DNA of 64,000 bases. Origin: Escarpia spicata. Lineage: Eukaryota > Annelida > Polychaeta > Sabellida > Siboglinidae. Under the pieces are notes generated by a model. It was not told the DNA's origin, did no database searches, and saw only the letters and a program-made list of their open reading frames with translations. The position numbers and the translations under genes are program-made. Shown piece by piece: positions 11,791-24,100 of this stretch; positions within the stretch are counted from its first letter, which is position 1; each line of letters starts with the position of its first letter. The stretch is from positions 57,122,032 to 57,186,031 of the forward strand of contig OZ023211.1 in NCBI GenBank assembly GCA_963995525.1, given 5' to 3'.

Positions 11791-12529
11791 GGTTAAAGAT
11801 TACCTCCTCGAAGACTTAAACAGTAGGGCAGGGGTCGGCAACCTGCGGTCTGCGGGCCAGCTGCGGCCCGCGAAACTATTTCATGCGGCCCGCGGACTAA
11901 AAGTGAGATTGTATACTATGCGGCCCGCGGGATGACACTATTATCTACATTTGCTTGGTGCACCTTCCATGGGAGGAAGAACAACATTTTTTGTTTCGCA
12001 GGGCCACTGCGAATCTCATCATCTATCCCACAAGAAAGCCTGTGTAGCAAATCAATAAAAAAAATACTGAGCGCCGTCGTGAAAACCGTGAACTATGTTC
12101 GCACTCGTGGTCTAAACCCCAGCAGTTCAAGCGCCTTCTGGCTGAGTTGAATGCGCAATACCGTAATCTTCAATGCATGGTCGCGTGCACGAACAGAGGC
12201 ATTGAATTAGTTTGTTCGTGGAGCAGACGTTTCCAGAGGTAAAGCCTACCGAACATCGCTGACCCCCAGGTGCTTCTGCGAGTTTCATTTCTTGTCGACA
12301 ACGTGGCATGTCTTAATCTGCTGAATTTTAACTAAAGGGACGAGAACATCTAACCAAAGAACTCTTCTAGTTCGTTCTTTCATTTCGTTTCCCCTTTCAT
12401 GATGAAGTTGCGATTGTGGGAGACACAACTATTGCGTTTCTCAACACTCGTGAACATTAACTAGAAAGGCCAGACACGTAAGAAGCATTTGTTGAGCGGC
12501 TGAGACGGGAGTTTGCAAAGCATTTACAG

Positions 12530-12988
12530 AACTCTGACAGTATTGAAATGATACAAAAAAGAGCATTAAAGTGTATTTTTCCTGCAACAAGTTACGCTGA
12601 GATACTCAGGTATGTTAAATTGGAGACATCGAAAGCAAGACGGGACTGCCTTTGCCAAAAACATTTCAATAAGATTAAAGTTAGTACACACAGATTAAAC
12701 TATCTGCTGCCTGACAAAAGGCATACCAAATATGACATCAGACAGAGTAATGTGTACCCTTTGCCAATAACCCGAACAAACAGATACCGTAACTCCTTTA
12801 TACCATGGGGATTACACAACTGCCAATAACGAATGAAGGGCAAAAGGATGGTATTTATACTGTATGACATTTCAGTGTATTAATACTGTATGACGTTCCA
12901 ATGTATAGTTGTATTTTATTGTATACTGTGAATCCAACTCAGTTGAGTTGCTAATAAACTTGTGTTATTATTATTATTATTATTATTA
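12530..12988 (+). mobile_element. 5'-truncated non-LTR retrotransposon tail inserted in the hAT
   Basis: The 12548-12829 frame encodes the extreme C-terminus of a Jockey/CR1-like reverse transcriptase: IEMIQKRALKCIFPATSY, then RRDCLCQKHFNKI, then YPLPITRTNRYRNSFIPWGL, ending at a stop. A short 3' UTR follows with AATAAA at 12952 and an ATT microsatellite tail (12965-12988), the typical end of this LINE group. All RT catalytic motifs are missing because of 5' truncation. Confidence 0.85.
12965..12988. repeat. (ATT)n LINE tail
   Basis: Eight ATT/TTA triplets marking the 3' end of the preceding LINE fragment. Confidence 0.85.
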
Positions 12989-13867
12989 ACTCGGAACTGG
13001 TATTGTCTCTTATTTTACAACCCGTTATGGTGGACGACGCGCCGGAAGCTATGTAGATGAAGTTCACCAAAATGTAATGTGGCTGTGTGGCACTCAAAGA
13101 AACATTCAATGAGGTGTATCTTGCAACCAAGTGCACGGAACAGTTTATAAAACTATCACACATGCCAAGCTTACTTGGACGTGGAGCACTTGGTCAAAAT
13201 GTCAGTCGCGTGATGACAACATGGATCTTGAATAATGTGTATTTTAATAGCATATTGTTCAAAATTAGCCATTGATGTTTGACAATAATAACAACTTTTA
13301 AATTTACACACTGCCAAAAGGTGTAATGCCTATACAGATACTATAAACGCATTATAACATAATGTACACGTTTCCAACAATTAAGAAACAAATGTGTGGC
13401 CCGCTGACCTAGCCCAAGTCACTTATTTGGCCCTCCAATCAAACAGGTTGCCGGTTCCTGCTGTACGGTATCTTGTTATTGCCAGTTACCCAACTGATTT
13501 CGTTATAACAAGTTAAACATTTCATTACAATAATTGCTCATTGAACAATTTCAAAAAAGTGTCAAAGCTTTTGATATACTAATAATTATGATGTTTATCT
13601 ATACAGAAAGTCAATGGCTTGACAGAACCAATTATACATAGGGTGGAGTGATGGAAGGTGAGAAGAACATGAACATAATCTCAGATGTTACTCCTTACCG
13701 TGTTTGAATGGCTTTAACCCTAACCAATTAAAAAACGGCTTACAGCAACCACGTATCCCAGCTAGAAAGCACTTGCAGCGCTTATACCGTATTCCGCCCG
13801 ATCTTTGCTCCACTCGATCTCATAAATTGTCAGCGGTTTTTATCAAATGTCGCTCTCAACCCTAGGT

Positions 13868-14155
13868 CGAGCTTATCCCATGAACTCAGATAGTGGTGCC
13901 TCAATCGGTTGATTGGTGAACTGTGTCGACGAACCATCATCGTTCGCAGTGTCAAAGACACTGGAACGAGCACGGTTATAGGTCCGTTTATACTTTATTT
14001 TAGGAAAGATTATCAGGAAACCATTTACATGTTCGAACAGCAGAACGATATCGAGGCTATTGGGATCCGACGAACCGTAATGGCACTAGCAATCGTAAAA
14101 AAGGCATTTTTGGAACGACTAAGTTGTTCATTTTTTCGCTCGCTTATCTATTTTT
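13868..14155 (+). repeat. Dispersed repeat, single arm of the foldback element at 47.1-47.9 kb
   Basis: This segment aligns along nearly its whole length with the right arm of the foldback element (47600-47923): shared TCAGAT-GTGGTGCCTCAATC, GAACTGTGTCGACGAA, GGGATCCGACGAACCGTAAT and TCGCTCGCTTATCTATTTTT. No matching inverted arm was seen beside it, so it is a solo arm. Confidence 0.8.
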
Positions 14156-14183
14156 ACTGATACCTATAACAACTATCATCAAT

Positions 14184-14825
14184 GCATCACTGTGCTGTGG
14201 CTTCGTTCCCATGTCAGTCCAGTTCTTAAGAAGTCATCTCTGCCTAAATAAGACCACACCAGTTATTGACCTATTTCTAACCATAGCGTTATTTATAAAA
14301 TACTAGCAAAGCTTGTAGCTAGACGTCTAAGGTCTCACGTTAGCACAAATGTCTTAACTAATGTGTTACAATCAGCGTAGAAATGGAATGGCTCTTTTAA
14401 AAGTACACAATGGTATTAACTTCAACAAAAGTAACTGCCCTAACCTTAGTCTATCTGCCGCCTTTGATACCATCGATCATAACATTCTAATTAAACGTTT
14501 ATCAAAGTGGTACGGCATATCTGGCACAGCTCTGAGCTGGTTTTCTTCATACCTAACTGATAGATACCAAACCATTAAGATTGGGAACTGCTTTTCGGCT
14601 GTACTGCCCACTTTATATTGTGTTCCCTGGGTTATGTTATTGAGCCTTTGCTTTTCACTCTCTACACAACACCACCAAGCTATGGTATTAACATTCATAA
14701 TTTAAACCACCATCTTTACGGAGATGATACCCAGATTTACAGATTTTCTTTATCTACGCCTAATACTAATTGCTCCTTAGATCAGCTCAGAAATATTATC
14801 TTAATGTCATTTTCGTTTGGATGAC
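14184..14825 (+). pseudogene. Jockey/CR1-like reverse transcriptase fragment
   Basis: The plus strand encodes, across frames, ILAKLVARRLRSHVSTN, then [17 protein letters not shown] (RT motif A with catalytic Asp), [17 protein letters not shown], a GVPQGSVLGPLLF-like region degraded to CVPWVML, and HLYGDDTQIY, where YADD motif C has become YGDD. Stops and frameshifts break it at least three times. There is no endonuclease domain and no 3' tail; it stops where pogo-like sequence begins near 14826. Confidence 0.85.
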
Positions 14826-15172
14826 TGAGAGTAGACTACAGTTAACGAGACAGCAGAAACTCCGGCTATTTTAAATAACGAGCAGATCATTGAAACCGGA
14901 CACACCTGCTGCTTTACGGACGCTAAGACACTACGGTTTGACGCTCGGCAACAGTGAGATCGAAGAGTTGACCGAAAAGTGCGATGCCATTCTCGTGAGA
15001 CAGTTGCAATAAAGTGCCAAAATGAAAAACAAAACTGTTCTAATACTGCGTAACGTTGTGACATCCACACATGATTAGAGGGGTGGCTTTGGTGTTAGCT
15101 CTGGGATATAATATATAATCTTCGGTTAAGTCGGTCCGATTGAATCCGACTTAGTCGAGGCTTACTGTATAT
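14826..15172 (+). mobile_element. 3' end of a pogo/Tigger-like DNA transposon
   Basis: One plus frame reads RTLRHYGLTLGNSEIEELTE and KCDAILVRQLQ, like the C-terminal tail of pogo-type transposases, which end in a short acidic helix region. About 50 bp later comes GGTTAAGTCGGTCCGAT, then GACTTAGTCGAGGCTTACTG followed by TA, matching the CAGT...TCGG-rich terminal repeats of pogo elements, which target TA. The left end and DDE domain are absent. Confidence 0.6.
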
Positions 15173-17840
15173 TATAATAAATGTCAATTTCTTATTATTG
15201 CACCGTCGCGCATTCTTAGTCGCCATGTGCCGAATTGTCAAATCCCAATAATGTGCTGCCACCAAGCGGATATACATGAACAAGGGACTTGAGTGATATC
15301 ACATCAGATCCGCGGTAATAGTTCGCCGTGGCATCAGACAACTTTATCCTGATTTCTGTGTTAGTAATGTTTCCCATTGTGTCTTCATGTTAAATACAAG
15401 CTTGAACCAAATACAAAAACAACGTTCCTCGTCACAGACCGAATACCACTGGGGAGCTTTCTTGTATTATATGATGGGTCCGGTACCATTTTTAAGTGGA
15501 ACCGTAGCTTAAAGTGGCGTAGCAGTTCGAGAAACCTAGACATCAACGGTTCACAAACCTACGAATACGTATCACTTTGGCTTCAGCTGCAACAAGTCTC
15601 GACTTTGAAAGTACAACATTTGTTGTATTCTTCTTCCTCGTGGTTTCCTTGTACATGGGTAAGATTTAGTAATTAGTTCCTTTACTGATGCGCTGCTCTT
15701 GCTTGCTTTTATTGGTCTTCAGTGCTCCCTATCAGCAAACCCTCTCTCTACCCTTCAAGTTCCTCGGTCTATCTAAAACTATCATTAGTCAGTCCTCCAA
15801 TTCCAGCGGTGATCTTCAACATTTCCTGCGGCAGTGGTGTTCATCCGACTCTGCTCTCGTGGGCCACCTGTTCGTTTCTATTCGTATCACGTCACCTACG
15901 CACATCACCCAACTTTGTGTTAACCTTGTTAGTTCGATTAAATGTTAACTATTGTTTTTGTATAGATCGTCTATATAGATAACATCCTAAACCTTGTTTG
16001 ACCAGCGTTTATTACGTTTACGGGGCAACGACAGAATTTGCCTGCAACGCGTTGCTTTTACGTTATCGATGCGCAATTGTCACCTCGACAATTCTGTAAA
16101 CAACATGACGAACCTCTCCCTTTCTCCTCATTCGCCAGGAGGCGCCCTAACTTTCTAGCATGCCAAATGGCGCGCACAGTTTTGTCTACCATTTCCAGAT
16201 AGATAATCATTCCATATCCCTGAAACATTGAAGTGAGATGACTCAGAACTCTGGCCAATGCTGTAAACAACTCGTCCTTTCTCGTCTACTCGCCTATCGC
16301 ATGTTCGGCCCGCCGAGCCTTAGTCGATCAGGGTCGAGATCGCAATAATTCCCCGGCACAACCGAAGCTTGACTCACACACAAGGGACCAGTGAACTGCG
16401 TCACTGATGTAATAGAACCGATTGACATCGGAAATAATGAAAACATGACAACGTCAGGACGGATAATGTTGATTGATTATACTTTGTAATTGTGTAGTTG
16501 ATAAACCGTCAAATATCTGGTTTTAAACGCTGCAGATATAACATGTACGCATTTCCAATGTGACCCAGGGCTTGGACTAAGAAAGAGAGAGAGAGAGAGA
16601 GAAATCGCATACACAATAGCAATAAGCAAAATACATATAGGAAAGCCAAGTAAATGTTATGCAATTTACCATAAAAACATGCAAATGCTCTTGGGGTTTT
16701 TCATCGCAAATACATATAACGTCGCTACTTTATATAATTTGTGTATATATATTTCAAGTAATTTACACATCTGACGTCAAGCTCGCACCTGTAAAAACGC
16801 CAACAGAGACGCATATGATCATTGGTTGGGTTTAAAGATCTACCGGATCATCGCCTCATCTGGACACAGCCCCGCTCAGCCGATGATGGAGACCCTGCCA
16901 GTGCCAACCCTCTCGTCGACAATGCAAACGGTAACCCCGAGTCTTTGTAACCAAATTATTAACGCTATTACACGATCTTTTTGCCTAATTGTTTTCGATG
17001 CTGGTGTTTTCTTTCCATCGCTCCCCATCAGTGCAAATACAAAACGGAACTGTATTTGTTAAATTTATTGTGTTTGGGGCATTTTTATACAACAAAACAG
17101 CACTGTTTTGACAGGTGAGTATTTTGTTAATATGATGATCGTAATGTACTCCGAACGTGTCGCCGTGCCATTACAACCGAAAATGCGATGCCACTAACAA
17201 ATGTCTTGTTCTGCTTTACACACGTATACTGAAATGTCAAGGAAATGTTGAATTTAAAGATTAAAAAGTATTTTTACTTAAACAATTACTGAAAAATATG
17301 TGCTTTCTTAAGAAAAACATTTAAAAGTAAATAGTAATAATTTAATGTATTTAATCAGATTGTCAAAGTAACAGTAGAGAAGTATATCGCGTCGCTTGAA
17401 AGTGATGCTGTCGCGACTTTATAACAACGACATAATAACAGTTGTTAATATGCACGGATTGAAGAGGAGACACACTATTTCAAAACGCAAAACACACTGC
17501 TGTTGTTCAATGTCGCTGTAAACAAGAACTCGACGCATTGAGAGTTTACATTAGAGACAGCAATTGCGAGTGTTTCCTTGTTTTCAGAATCAGGACAATT
17601 GCGTAACGTACTTTCCTAATTCTTTTCAAATGTAAAGAGCATTTTTTAAATAAAATACGCGTTAGTGAAATTAGTGTACATTTAATGGCATTATTACACA
17701 TGTACTACATTTGAAAGTTTTACAATGATAAAACCTACACATACGTCCCGGCATTGGTCATGTTATGGGTGATTACAGAGTGGCGACTGTTCCGCATTGT
17801 TAACACGCAATTTAGCTATGTGGCAACTCTTTTGTGAAAT
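15173..17840. other. No gene seen
   Basis: About 2.7 kb with only a short GA microsatellite (16581-16602). Open frames near 15690-15980 are Ser/Leu-rich without a recognised domain and were not called. Confidence 0.45.
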
Positions 17841-17847
17841 TGTGGTT

Positions 17848-17863
17848 GGCTCTGAAAAGAACC
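17848..17863 (-). promoter_or_regulatory. Histone-type mRNA 3' stem-loop (orphan)
   Basis: On the minus strand the sequence ACGGTTCTTTTCAGAGCCAA matches the metazoan replication-dependent histone 3' stem-loop: a 6-bp stem (GGTTCT/AGAGCC, one G-U pair), a 4-base TTTC loop and a flanking ACC-ACA. A purine stretch CAAAAGAG follows about 10 bases downstream, where the U7 snRNA site would be. No histone coding sequence lies upstream on this strand, so it is probably a relic. Confidence 0.55.
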
Positions 17864-17872
17864 GTTTCGTTT

Positions 17873-17887
17873 GACTCTGAAAAGAGC
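17873..17887 (-). promoter_or_regulatory. Second histone-type stem-loop copy
   Basis: Minus strand GCTCTTTTCAGAGTC, 9 bases upstream of the first copy, with the same TTTC loop and a shorter stem ending in a G-U pair. Two tandem copies suggest duplication of a 25-bp segment. Confidence 0.45.
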
Positions 17888-18239
17888 TCTTTTGTTTCTT
17901 CTTCAGGGGTACTGATCGCGAATACGCACAGGTAGTGCTGACAGGCGCGTTCGAAGGTTCCTGTGCTGCTACAACCACGGGAATTCTTGTAGGTATGTGA
18001 CGAAAAGAGGTCGAGACGTGCCGAACTGCCTTCGTACCTTTCTTATCGCTCGCATCCACAAGTTTTCAATATGTTATATGTGGGAGAAAGCGGGTCCACG
18101 AAGATTACAACGTCGTGTATGTATACGCCGCCGTTCAACTGATCGAGATTGTGGTACGCCGCCCACTCATCTGTCATCACGTGTGTTCCTGGTAAAAGCC
18201 ACAATACACAACAGTGGCGACGAGGAAACGAACATAAGC

Positions 18240-18985
18240 ATGTCGGGGAAGAGCGCCCGCTTCGAGCAGTATGTGGAAGAGAAGGGGGGTTCGAAAACTA
18301 CGATAAACGGTTCGAGTTATTCGTGATCAATAACGGGGTATCCGCAGATGTCAAAAAGAGCATTTTCCTATCAAACGTTGGCGCTGAATGCTACGCAAAG
18401 TTGAAGACGCAACTGAAGCCGGAGACACCAGCAAATGCAGACTACAATGCGGTAATTCGTGCGGGGACCACGGTTTACAAACAGCAACTAACAATCATAA
18501 GGCCTGAGAAACAAATTCATGAACAGACTGCGTAGGCCTTCAGAGTCAGTGGCGCAGTTTGCGCTGGCGTTGCGTGAGTTATCCGGTGAATGTGAGTACC
18601 CACGTGATTATCAAGATGAGGCACTGAGAGACATGTTCGTAAAGGGCCTGAACTTGACGGCGGTACAAGCGAAGTTAATGCTCAGAGACAATTCGCTAAC
18701 CTTCAATGAGGCTTATTAGGCGGCGATCGCCGAGGAAATGGCCGTGAAGAGCTCAGCGGAGTTCAATGAAAAGCCCGAAGATACTCCATCGGTGACGGCA
18801 GCGGTGCATCACGTGACTAGTCGGGGATCATCAAGACAGAAGTAGACGATGGTGCCGGCCGACCGAGAGTGCTTCCGATGCGGCAGACACCACTCTGCTG
18901 CTAAATGCAAATTCATTGATCAAAAATGTTACTTGTGTGGTAAAATTGGTCATGTAACAAAAAATTTGCAAGTCAAAAGGCCATA
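18240..18985 (+). pseudogene. Outer Gypsy gag/nucleocapsid remnant
   Basis: A start MSGKSARFEQYVE is followed, in another frame, by FELFVINNGVSADVKKSIFL and SVAQFALALRELSGECEYP, typical of the Gypsy gag core of K02A2.6-like elements. Two zinc knuckles follow (18870-18975). The first is intact as C-x2-C-x3-H-x4-C-like CFRCGRHHSAAKC. The second, CYLCGKIGHVTKN, lacks its last Cys. Stops at 18533 and 18718 and a frameshift break the reading frame. Confidence 0.8.
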
Positions 18986-19101
18986 AAGGCCGACGGGAGA
19001 TCAGCGTAGGCCGAGAGGTTTCTCATGTTGATGATGGTGATGTTGATGTTGATGAGGCCACTGATGTTTATGGAAGTCAACGTGACCTAGGTCTACATGG
19101 A

Positions 19102-20077
19102 GTGTACACAGCTAACGAGGTTAAGAGAGACATGCACGTGGGCATGGTGTTAAATGGACACAATGTGTCAATGTTTGTAGATACTGGGGCGGCGGTGTCT
19201 ATTGTACCGGAGAATGTGTACAAAAAGGTCTTGCGTAGCTTTCCACTAGAGCAAACCGGTTTGAAGCTAAGGTCATACACCGGAGAACTAATCCCATTGG
19301 CAGGTAAAGTGTGTGTGTCTGTCAGATATCGTGATAACAAGCATTCATTGCAGGTGTTTGTGGCAAAAGGGTCACGACCAGCATTGATGGGGCGGGATTA
19401 GTTAAAGCAGATACCACTTGACTTGGGTGCAATTTTCAGTGTCAATTCCCAAATCGCTACATAGGTAGACCAGTTGTTGATTGATTACGGGAATTTGTTC
19501 AACGAATCACGTGAGGGGATTAAGGGCTACAATGCAGCTCTTAAAGAGAAACCAGATCAAAGGCCAGTTTTCCAGAAGGCGCGTCCGGTGCTATATTCCA
19601 TGCGCGAAGTCGTGGAGAGTGAACTCGAGCGTTTTGTATCAATTGGCATTCTCTATCGTGTTGAGTCTAGTGAATGGGGCAAGCCCCACAGTCAATGTTC
19701 CGAAAATGAAAAACGGCAAAATGTCGGTGCGGATTTGTGGCGATTTCAAGTTGTTGAACGCAGCAATCGAAGATGACAAGTATCCGCTTCCTACAACGCA
19801 GGATTTGTTCACCAAAGTGGCTCAGACAAACAAGACACCTAAGGTGTTTTCGGTTCTTAACTTGAGTGGGGCCTTCAATCAGATGAGAAAATGTGACCTG
19901 CTTCATAGGTGATATTCTCGTTGTGAGTGAAAACGAGGCCGATCATCTAAAAACACTGAATCTGGTGCTAGCACGACCAGTCCAAAACAGGTTCAAGTTA
20001 AACAAAGCTAAGTGCAGGTTTCTGAAGTCGAATGTGCAGAACTTGAGTGCTGAGGGCATTGAGCCTGTAAAGGACTA
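19102..20077 (+). pseudogene. Outer Gypsy protease and truncated reverse transcriptase
   Basis: Protease (19102-19401) has the aspartyl motif FVDTGAAVSIVP and a GRD-like end. RT begins about 19440 with a proline-rich linker, then SIGILYRVESSEWASP-type sequence across a frameshift near 19670, and RICGDFKLLNAAIEDD. The first catalytic Asp of the VLDLSGAFNQL motif is Asn here (VLNLSGAFNQM, about 19855-19890), which would abolish polymerase activity. About 90 codons, including most of the YxDD region, are deleted between 19893 and 19905, leaving GDILVVSENEADHLKTL. The nested element then interrupts it at 20078. Confidence 0.82.
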
Positions 20078-20297
20078 TGTGACGATATCACAATTAAAGT
20101 GATAAACTGAAATGCCACCTGGCGAATAAGGTGTATATCCGCATGCCAGTGGCTACACAAAAGCCAAATTTTAAAGTGTGTGTTGTCGCCATGATGTGCG
20201 TTGACCCGGTGTAAACGAAACAAAGTCGGCAATAAAGTATTGTTATATACATCGACTTATTTATATATATATATATATATAAACAGTTATCGTTATA
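20078..20297 (+). repeat. Left LTR of nested Gypsy
   Basis: 220 bp, TG...TA termini, with AATAAA in GGCAATAAAGTATTG and a TA microsatellite before the 3' end. Confidence 0.95.
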
Positions 20298-20355
20298 TGG
20301 TGTCAGTAATGGGATAGTACAAGCCATAGAAGAAACCGAAGAAGACGCGTACAAG

Positions 20356-20898
20356 ATGAGTGCAAGATTGACGGCAAAAGGGCCGAATCAGCTCTCCTTG
20401 GAAAACAGAGGAGAATCATGGCGGATCTTCAAGAAGGAATGGAGATACTATGAGACAGCGACGAAAATAGCGAAAGAAGACGACGAGGTCAGAGTTGCTG
20501 CGTTTCTGAACGTATTAGGTACGGAAGGAGTAGATCTATATGAAACATTCCAGTGGCAAGAGGACGAAGACAAGAATAAGATCGATGTCGTCATACAGAA
20601 ATTTGATGACAACTGCATTGCCAAGACCAATGAAACCTATGAATCATACAGATTCTTCAACAGATCGCAAAATGCAGGTGAGACGGTGGAAGCCTATATA
20701 ACAGCGCTATACAAGCTGTCAGCCACTTGTAATTTTGAGACTTTGAGAGAGAGACTGATTCGAGACAGGTTGGTCATAGGTATAAAGGACGATAAAGCAA
20801 GAGAAAAGTTACTTGCAAAGGAAGACCTAAATCTGGAAACTTGCGTTGCCATGTTGAACACATTAGAAGTGACACACACACACGTGCACAAGAAATAA
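20356..20898 (+). pseudogene. Nested Gypsy gag
   Basis: An open frame of about 180 codons that starts soon after the PBS. It includes WRIFKKEWRYYETAT, DVVIQKFDDNCIAKTNETY and ETVEAYITALYKLSATCNF, the retrotransposon gag core of the kind found in Gypsy elements with small gag. It ends in a CACA microsatellite (about 20875-20890) where the frame shifts; the knuckle region (CSRCGSIHAKGKDKC, CHVCGKLNHFAKMC, 21060-21175) continues in other frames. The frameshift could be real decay or slippage at the repeat. It would form the retroelement particle. Confidence 0.85.
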
Positions 20899-21133
20899 GT
20901 ACATAAATGACCACTCGCCAGTCAAGCCACCAGCTGCAAGTCCATACAATGCAAATTATGGCAACCCTGCAAGAAAGTACAACATATCCAGACGTTCGAG
21001 TACTAGCAAGTACACACCCACCAGTAACAGATATGCACAACTTTCTCGTGAGGGACGATCAGGATGTAGCAGGTGTGGTAGTATACATGCAAAAGGGAAG
21101 GACAAGTGTCCTGCTCGTGGCGCCACTTGCCAT

Positions 21134-24100
21134 GTGTGCGGAAAACTAAATCACTTCGCTAAGATGTGCAGAAGTGCAACTACTTATCAAATGGTCAAAC
21201 AACCGATCATACACACAGTAGGCAGTGAACGTAAGACGAAAGCACACGTAACACTGACAATAAATGGCAAAACAAATGTGTCGTTTCACATGGACACAGG
21301 GTCATCAGTGGACATCCTGCCATATCAGGACTACGTATGTGCAACAGCAGATCACTCATGCAGCAAGTTGGAGAACACGAACATTAGACTCGTCATTCAC
21401 AACAAGTCGGTAGTGAAACCGATAGGACTGGCGCGTTTGCAAGTTCACCGCAAGGGAACACAGAGACAGATGCGTTTCGTTGTTGTGCGTGCCAATGTTG
21501 TTCCACTTCTGAGTTTGCAGTCATGTCTGGACCTTGACTTAATTCAGATAAACGACTGTGATGAAATAAATGCAGTGACCAAGAGAACATACAGTCGGAA
21601 CCGTGACAGAGGTGGTGACAGCCAACAGACAACGATGGAGACAACACAAACACTACCAGCGACTGGTAAAACATGTCGATCGAAAGCAGACACGGTGCAC
21701 ATTTCTATGATGAGTAAGCGATCACAAGTGTTACAGGACACTGTACTCAGAGAATACCCAGATGTATTCGAGGGACTTGGTTGCCTCGATGGTAACTATA
21801 GAATACAGATTGGTCCAGGTGTCAAACCTGTTGTCCATCCGCCCCGCAGAGTTCCTTGTGCGGTACGACAAGTCGTGAAAAAGGAACTCACACGAATGGT
21901 AGAGGACAAAATCATCGCTCCTGTCACAGACCCAACACAATGGGTCTCGAGCATGATAGCAGTGAGGAAGAAGAACACAAACAAACTGCGGATTTGTCTG
22001 GACCTTCGAGACCTGAATAGGGCAATTCAACGTTCTCACTACCCGCTTCCTACACAGGAAGATGTCGCAACACGACTCACTATTGCCAAAGTGTTTTCGG
22101 TATTGGACGCCAAGACAGGCTTCTGGCAAGTCAAACTTGACGATGATTCCAGCTACCTCACGACGTTCAACACACCATACGGTCGTTATCGGTGACTGCC
22201 AATGCCATTTGGCATAAATTCAGCACCAGAGGAGTGGCAACGTCGAGCGCACGAACTAGCCGAAGGACTCAAAGGAGTAGAAGTCGTAGCAGATGACTTC
22301 CTGTGCATTGGGTCCGGAGACACAATCGAACAAGCAGCACGAGACCATGATGCCAATCTCAGAACACTACTGAATCGAGCGAGAACCTGCCACCTGGTGT
22401 TGAATCCAGACAAAGTTCAACTGCGAAACACATCAGTACCATTCATTGGTCATCTTCTCACTGATGAGGGACTCATGGTAGACGAATCCAAGGTTGAGGC
22501 CATCATGAAGATGCCTACTCCAACGGATGTCACAACACTGAAGCGAATTCTCTGCATGGTTGGCTATCTTGCGAAATTCTTGCCACATCTGTCACAAGTC
22601 TGTGAACCACTGAGACAACTAGATCGGAAAGATGTGGAGTGGTGTTGGCTTGAGCAACATCAAGATGCTTTGAACAAGATCAGAGAACTGATCACAGCAG
22701 CACCAGTGCTCGCATACTATGATGTAAAGCAAGCAATCACAATCCAATGTGGTTTAGGTGCAGTGCTCCTGCAAGAGGGAAAACCAGTGTGCCACGCCTC
22801 TCGAGCACTTACAAACACAGAACAGAACTATGCCCAAATCGAAAAAGAGCTCTTAGCAAATGTCTTTGCATGTGAACGATTTGACCAGTATTTGTACGGA
22901 AGACCCATCACCGTGCAATCGGATCACAAGCCACTTCAGACGATCACAAAGAAATCGAAGAGACTGCAGAGAATGCTGCTCCGCCTGTAGAAGTACAGCA
23001 TAGATGTCGTGTACACGAAAGGAAACGAAATACATATCGCAGATGCGCTATCACGGGCATACCTTCCATACAGCCACGCACATGACCCAGGGGATCATGT
23101 GTTCGACATTGAACTGCAACAAATAGACATGACAGAAGATGTTCATCTGTCGACCAACGGAATACACGAAATCATGTGCAAGTCACGTAAAGACGACGAA
23201 GTGAACACTGCAGTTCGCTACACACTTCAGGGATGGCCGGATCGACGTGAAGCAGTCGATCCACTCGCACGACCGTATTTCAATTGCCGTGACGAGCTCA
23301 GCACACAGGATGGCGCACTATTCAAGGGACAGAGAATCGTCATACCTCGTGACATGCGAGCCATGCTCATAAAGAAACTCCACTCCTCGCACTTAGGAGT
23401 CGAAGGATGTCTTAGAAGAGCACGTGAAGTGATGTATTGGCCAGGCATGAACCAAGAAGTGAAAGATGTCATCAGTGCCTGCAGTATGTGCAACGCGTAC
23501 AAACCAGAACAATGTAGAGAGCCGTTGTTGTCACATGAGATACCGTCACGTCCATGGTCACGAGTTGGAGTTGACCTGTTCCACCTTCATGGATAGGACT
23601 ACCTCTACTAACGGTAGACTACTTCTCGAACTTCTTCGAAGTTGACAAGCTGTCAATGACCAGTGCAACACAGGTTATCACCAAACTGCGTATTGGAAGT
23701 TGGAAATTTGAACATATCACATCGTCACCTCGTTACCCCCAGTCAAACGGAAAAGTGGAAATCGCAGTCAAGACGGCAAAGCAAATCATGCGGAAAGCAA
23801 TTGATGACAGGGCGGATGTGTATTTGGCGTTTCTGGACTATCGAAACACACCTACAGAAACTATGCACACATCGCCCGCTCAACGGATGTTCGCACGTCG
23901 AACCAGAACATTGCTACCAACGCTGCCAGTACTGCTGCAGACCGATCCTGCAGCACAACGTGATGCTCCTGAACAACTCAAACGGAGAAAGGAGAAACAA
24001 GCCAGGTTGTACAATCGTACGATCAAGAATCTCAGCATACTACACCCAGGAGATGTTGCGCGGTTCAAGAAGCCAAACGCCTCAAATGACTCACGAACAT

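Larger units (their letters stand above)
11829..13460 (+). mobile_element. Non-autonomous or decayed hAT element with terminal inverted repeats
   Basis: The left end begins CAGGGGTCGGCAACCTG and is followed by three GCGGCCCGCG-type blocks, a hallmark of one hAT group. The right end is CAGGTTGCCGGTTCCTG, its inverted partner with mismatches. The flanking 8-mers cagtaggg (11821-11828) and ctgtacgg (13461-13468) agree at 6 of 8 positions, a plausible 8-bp target duplication. Inside, 12060-12480 carries transposase remnants (TVNYVRTRGLN, then FKRLLAELNAQYR in another frame) like the GTF2IRD2/EPM2AIP1-type hAT domain. A LINE tail is inserted at about 12530-12988. The element is inactive. Confidence 0.8.

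Noticed and set aside
15688..15982. Overlapping 86-codon plus-strand frames
   Set aside because: Ser/Leu-rich without a recognised motif or splice context.
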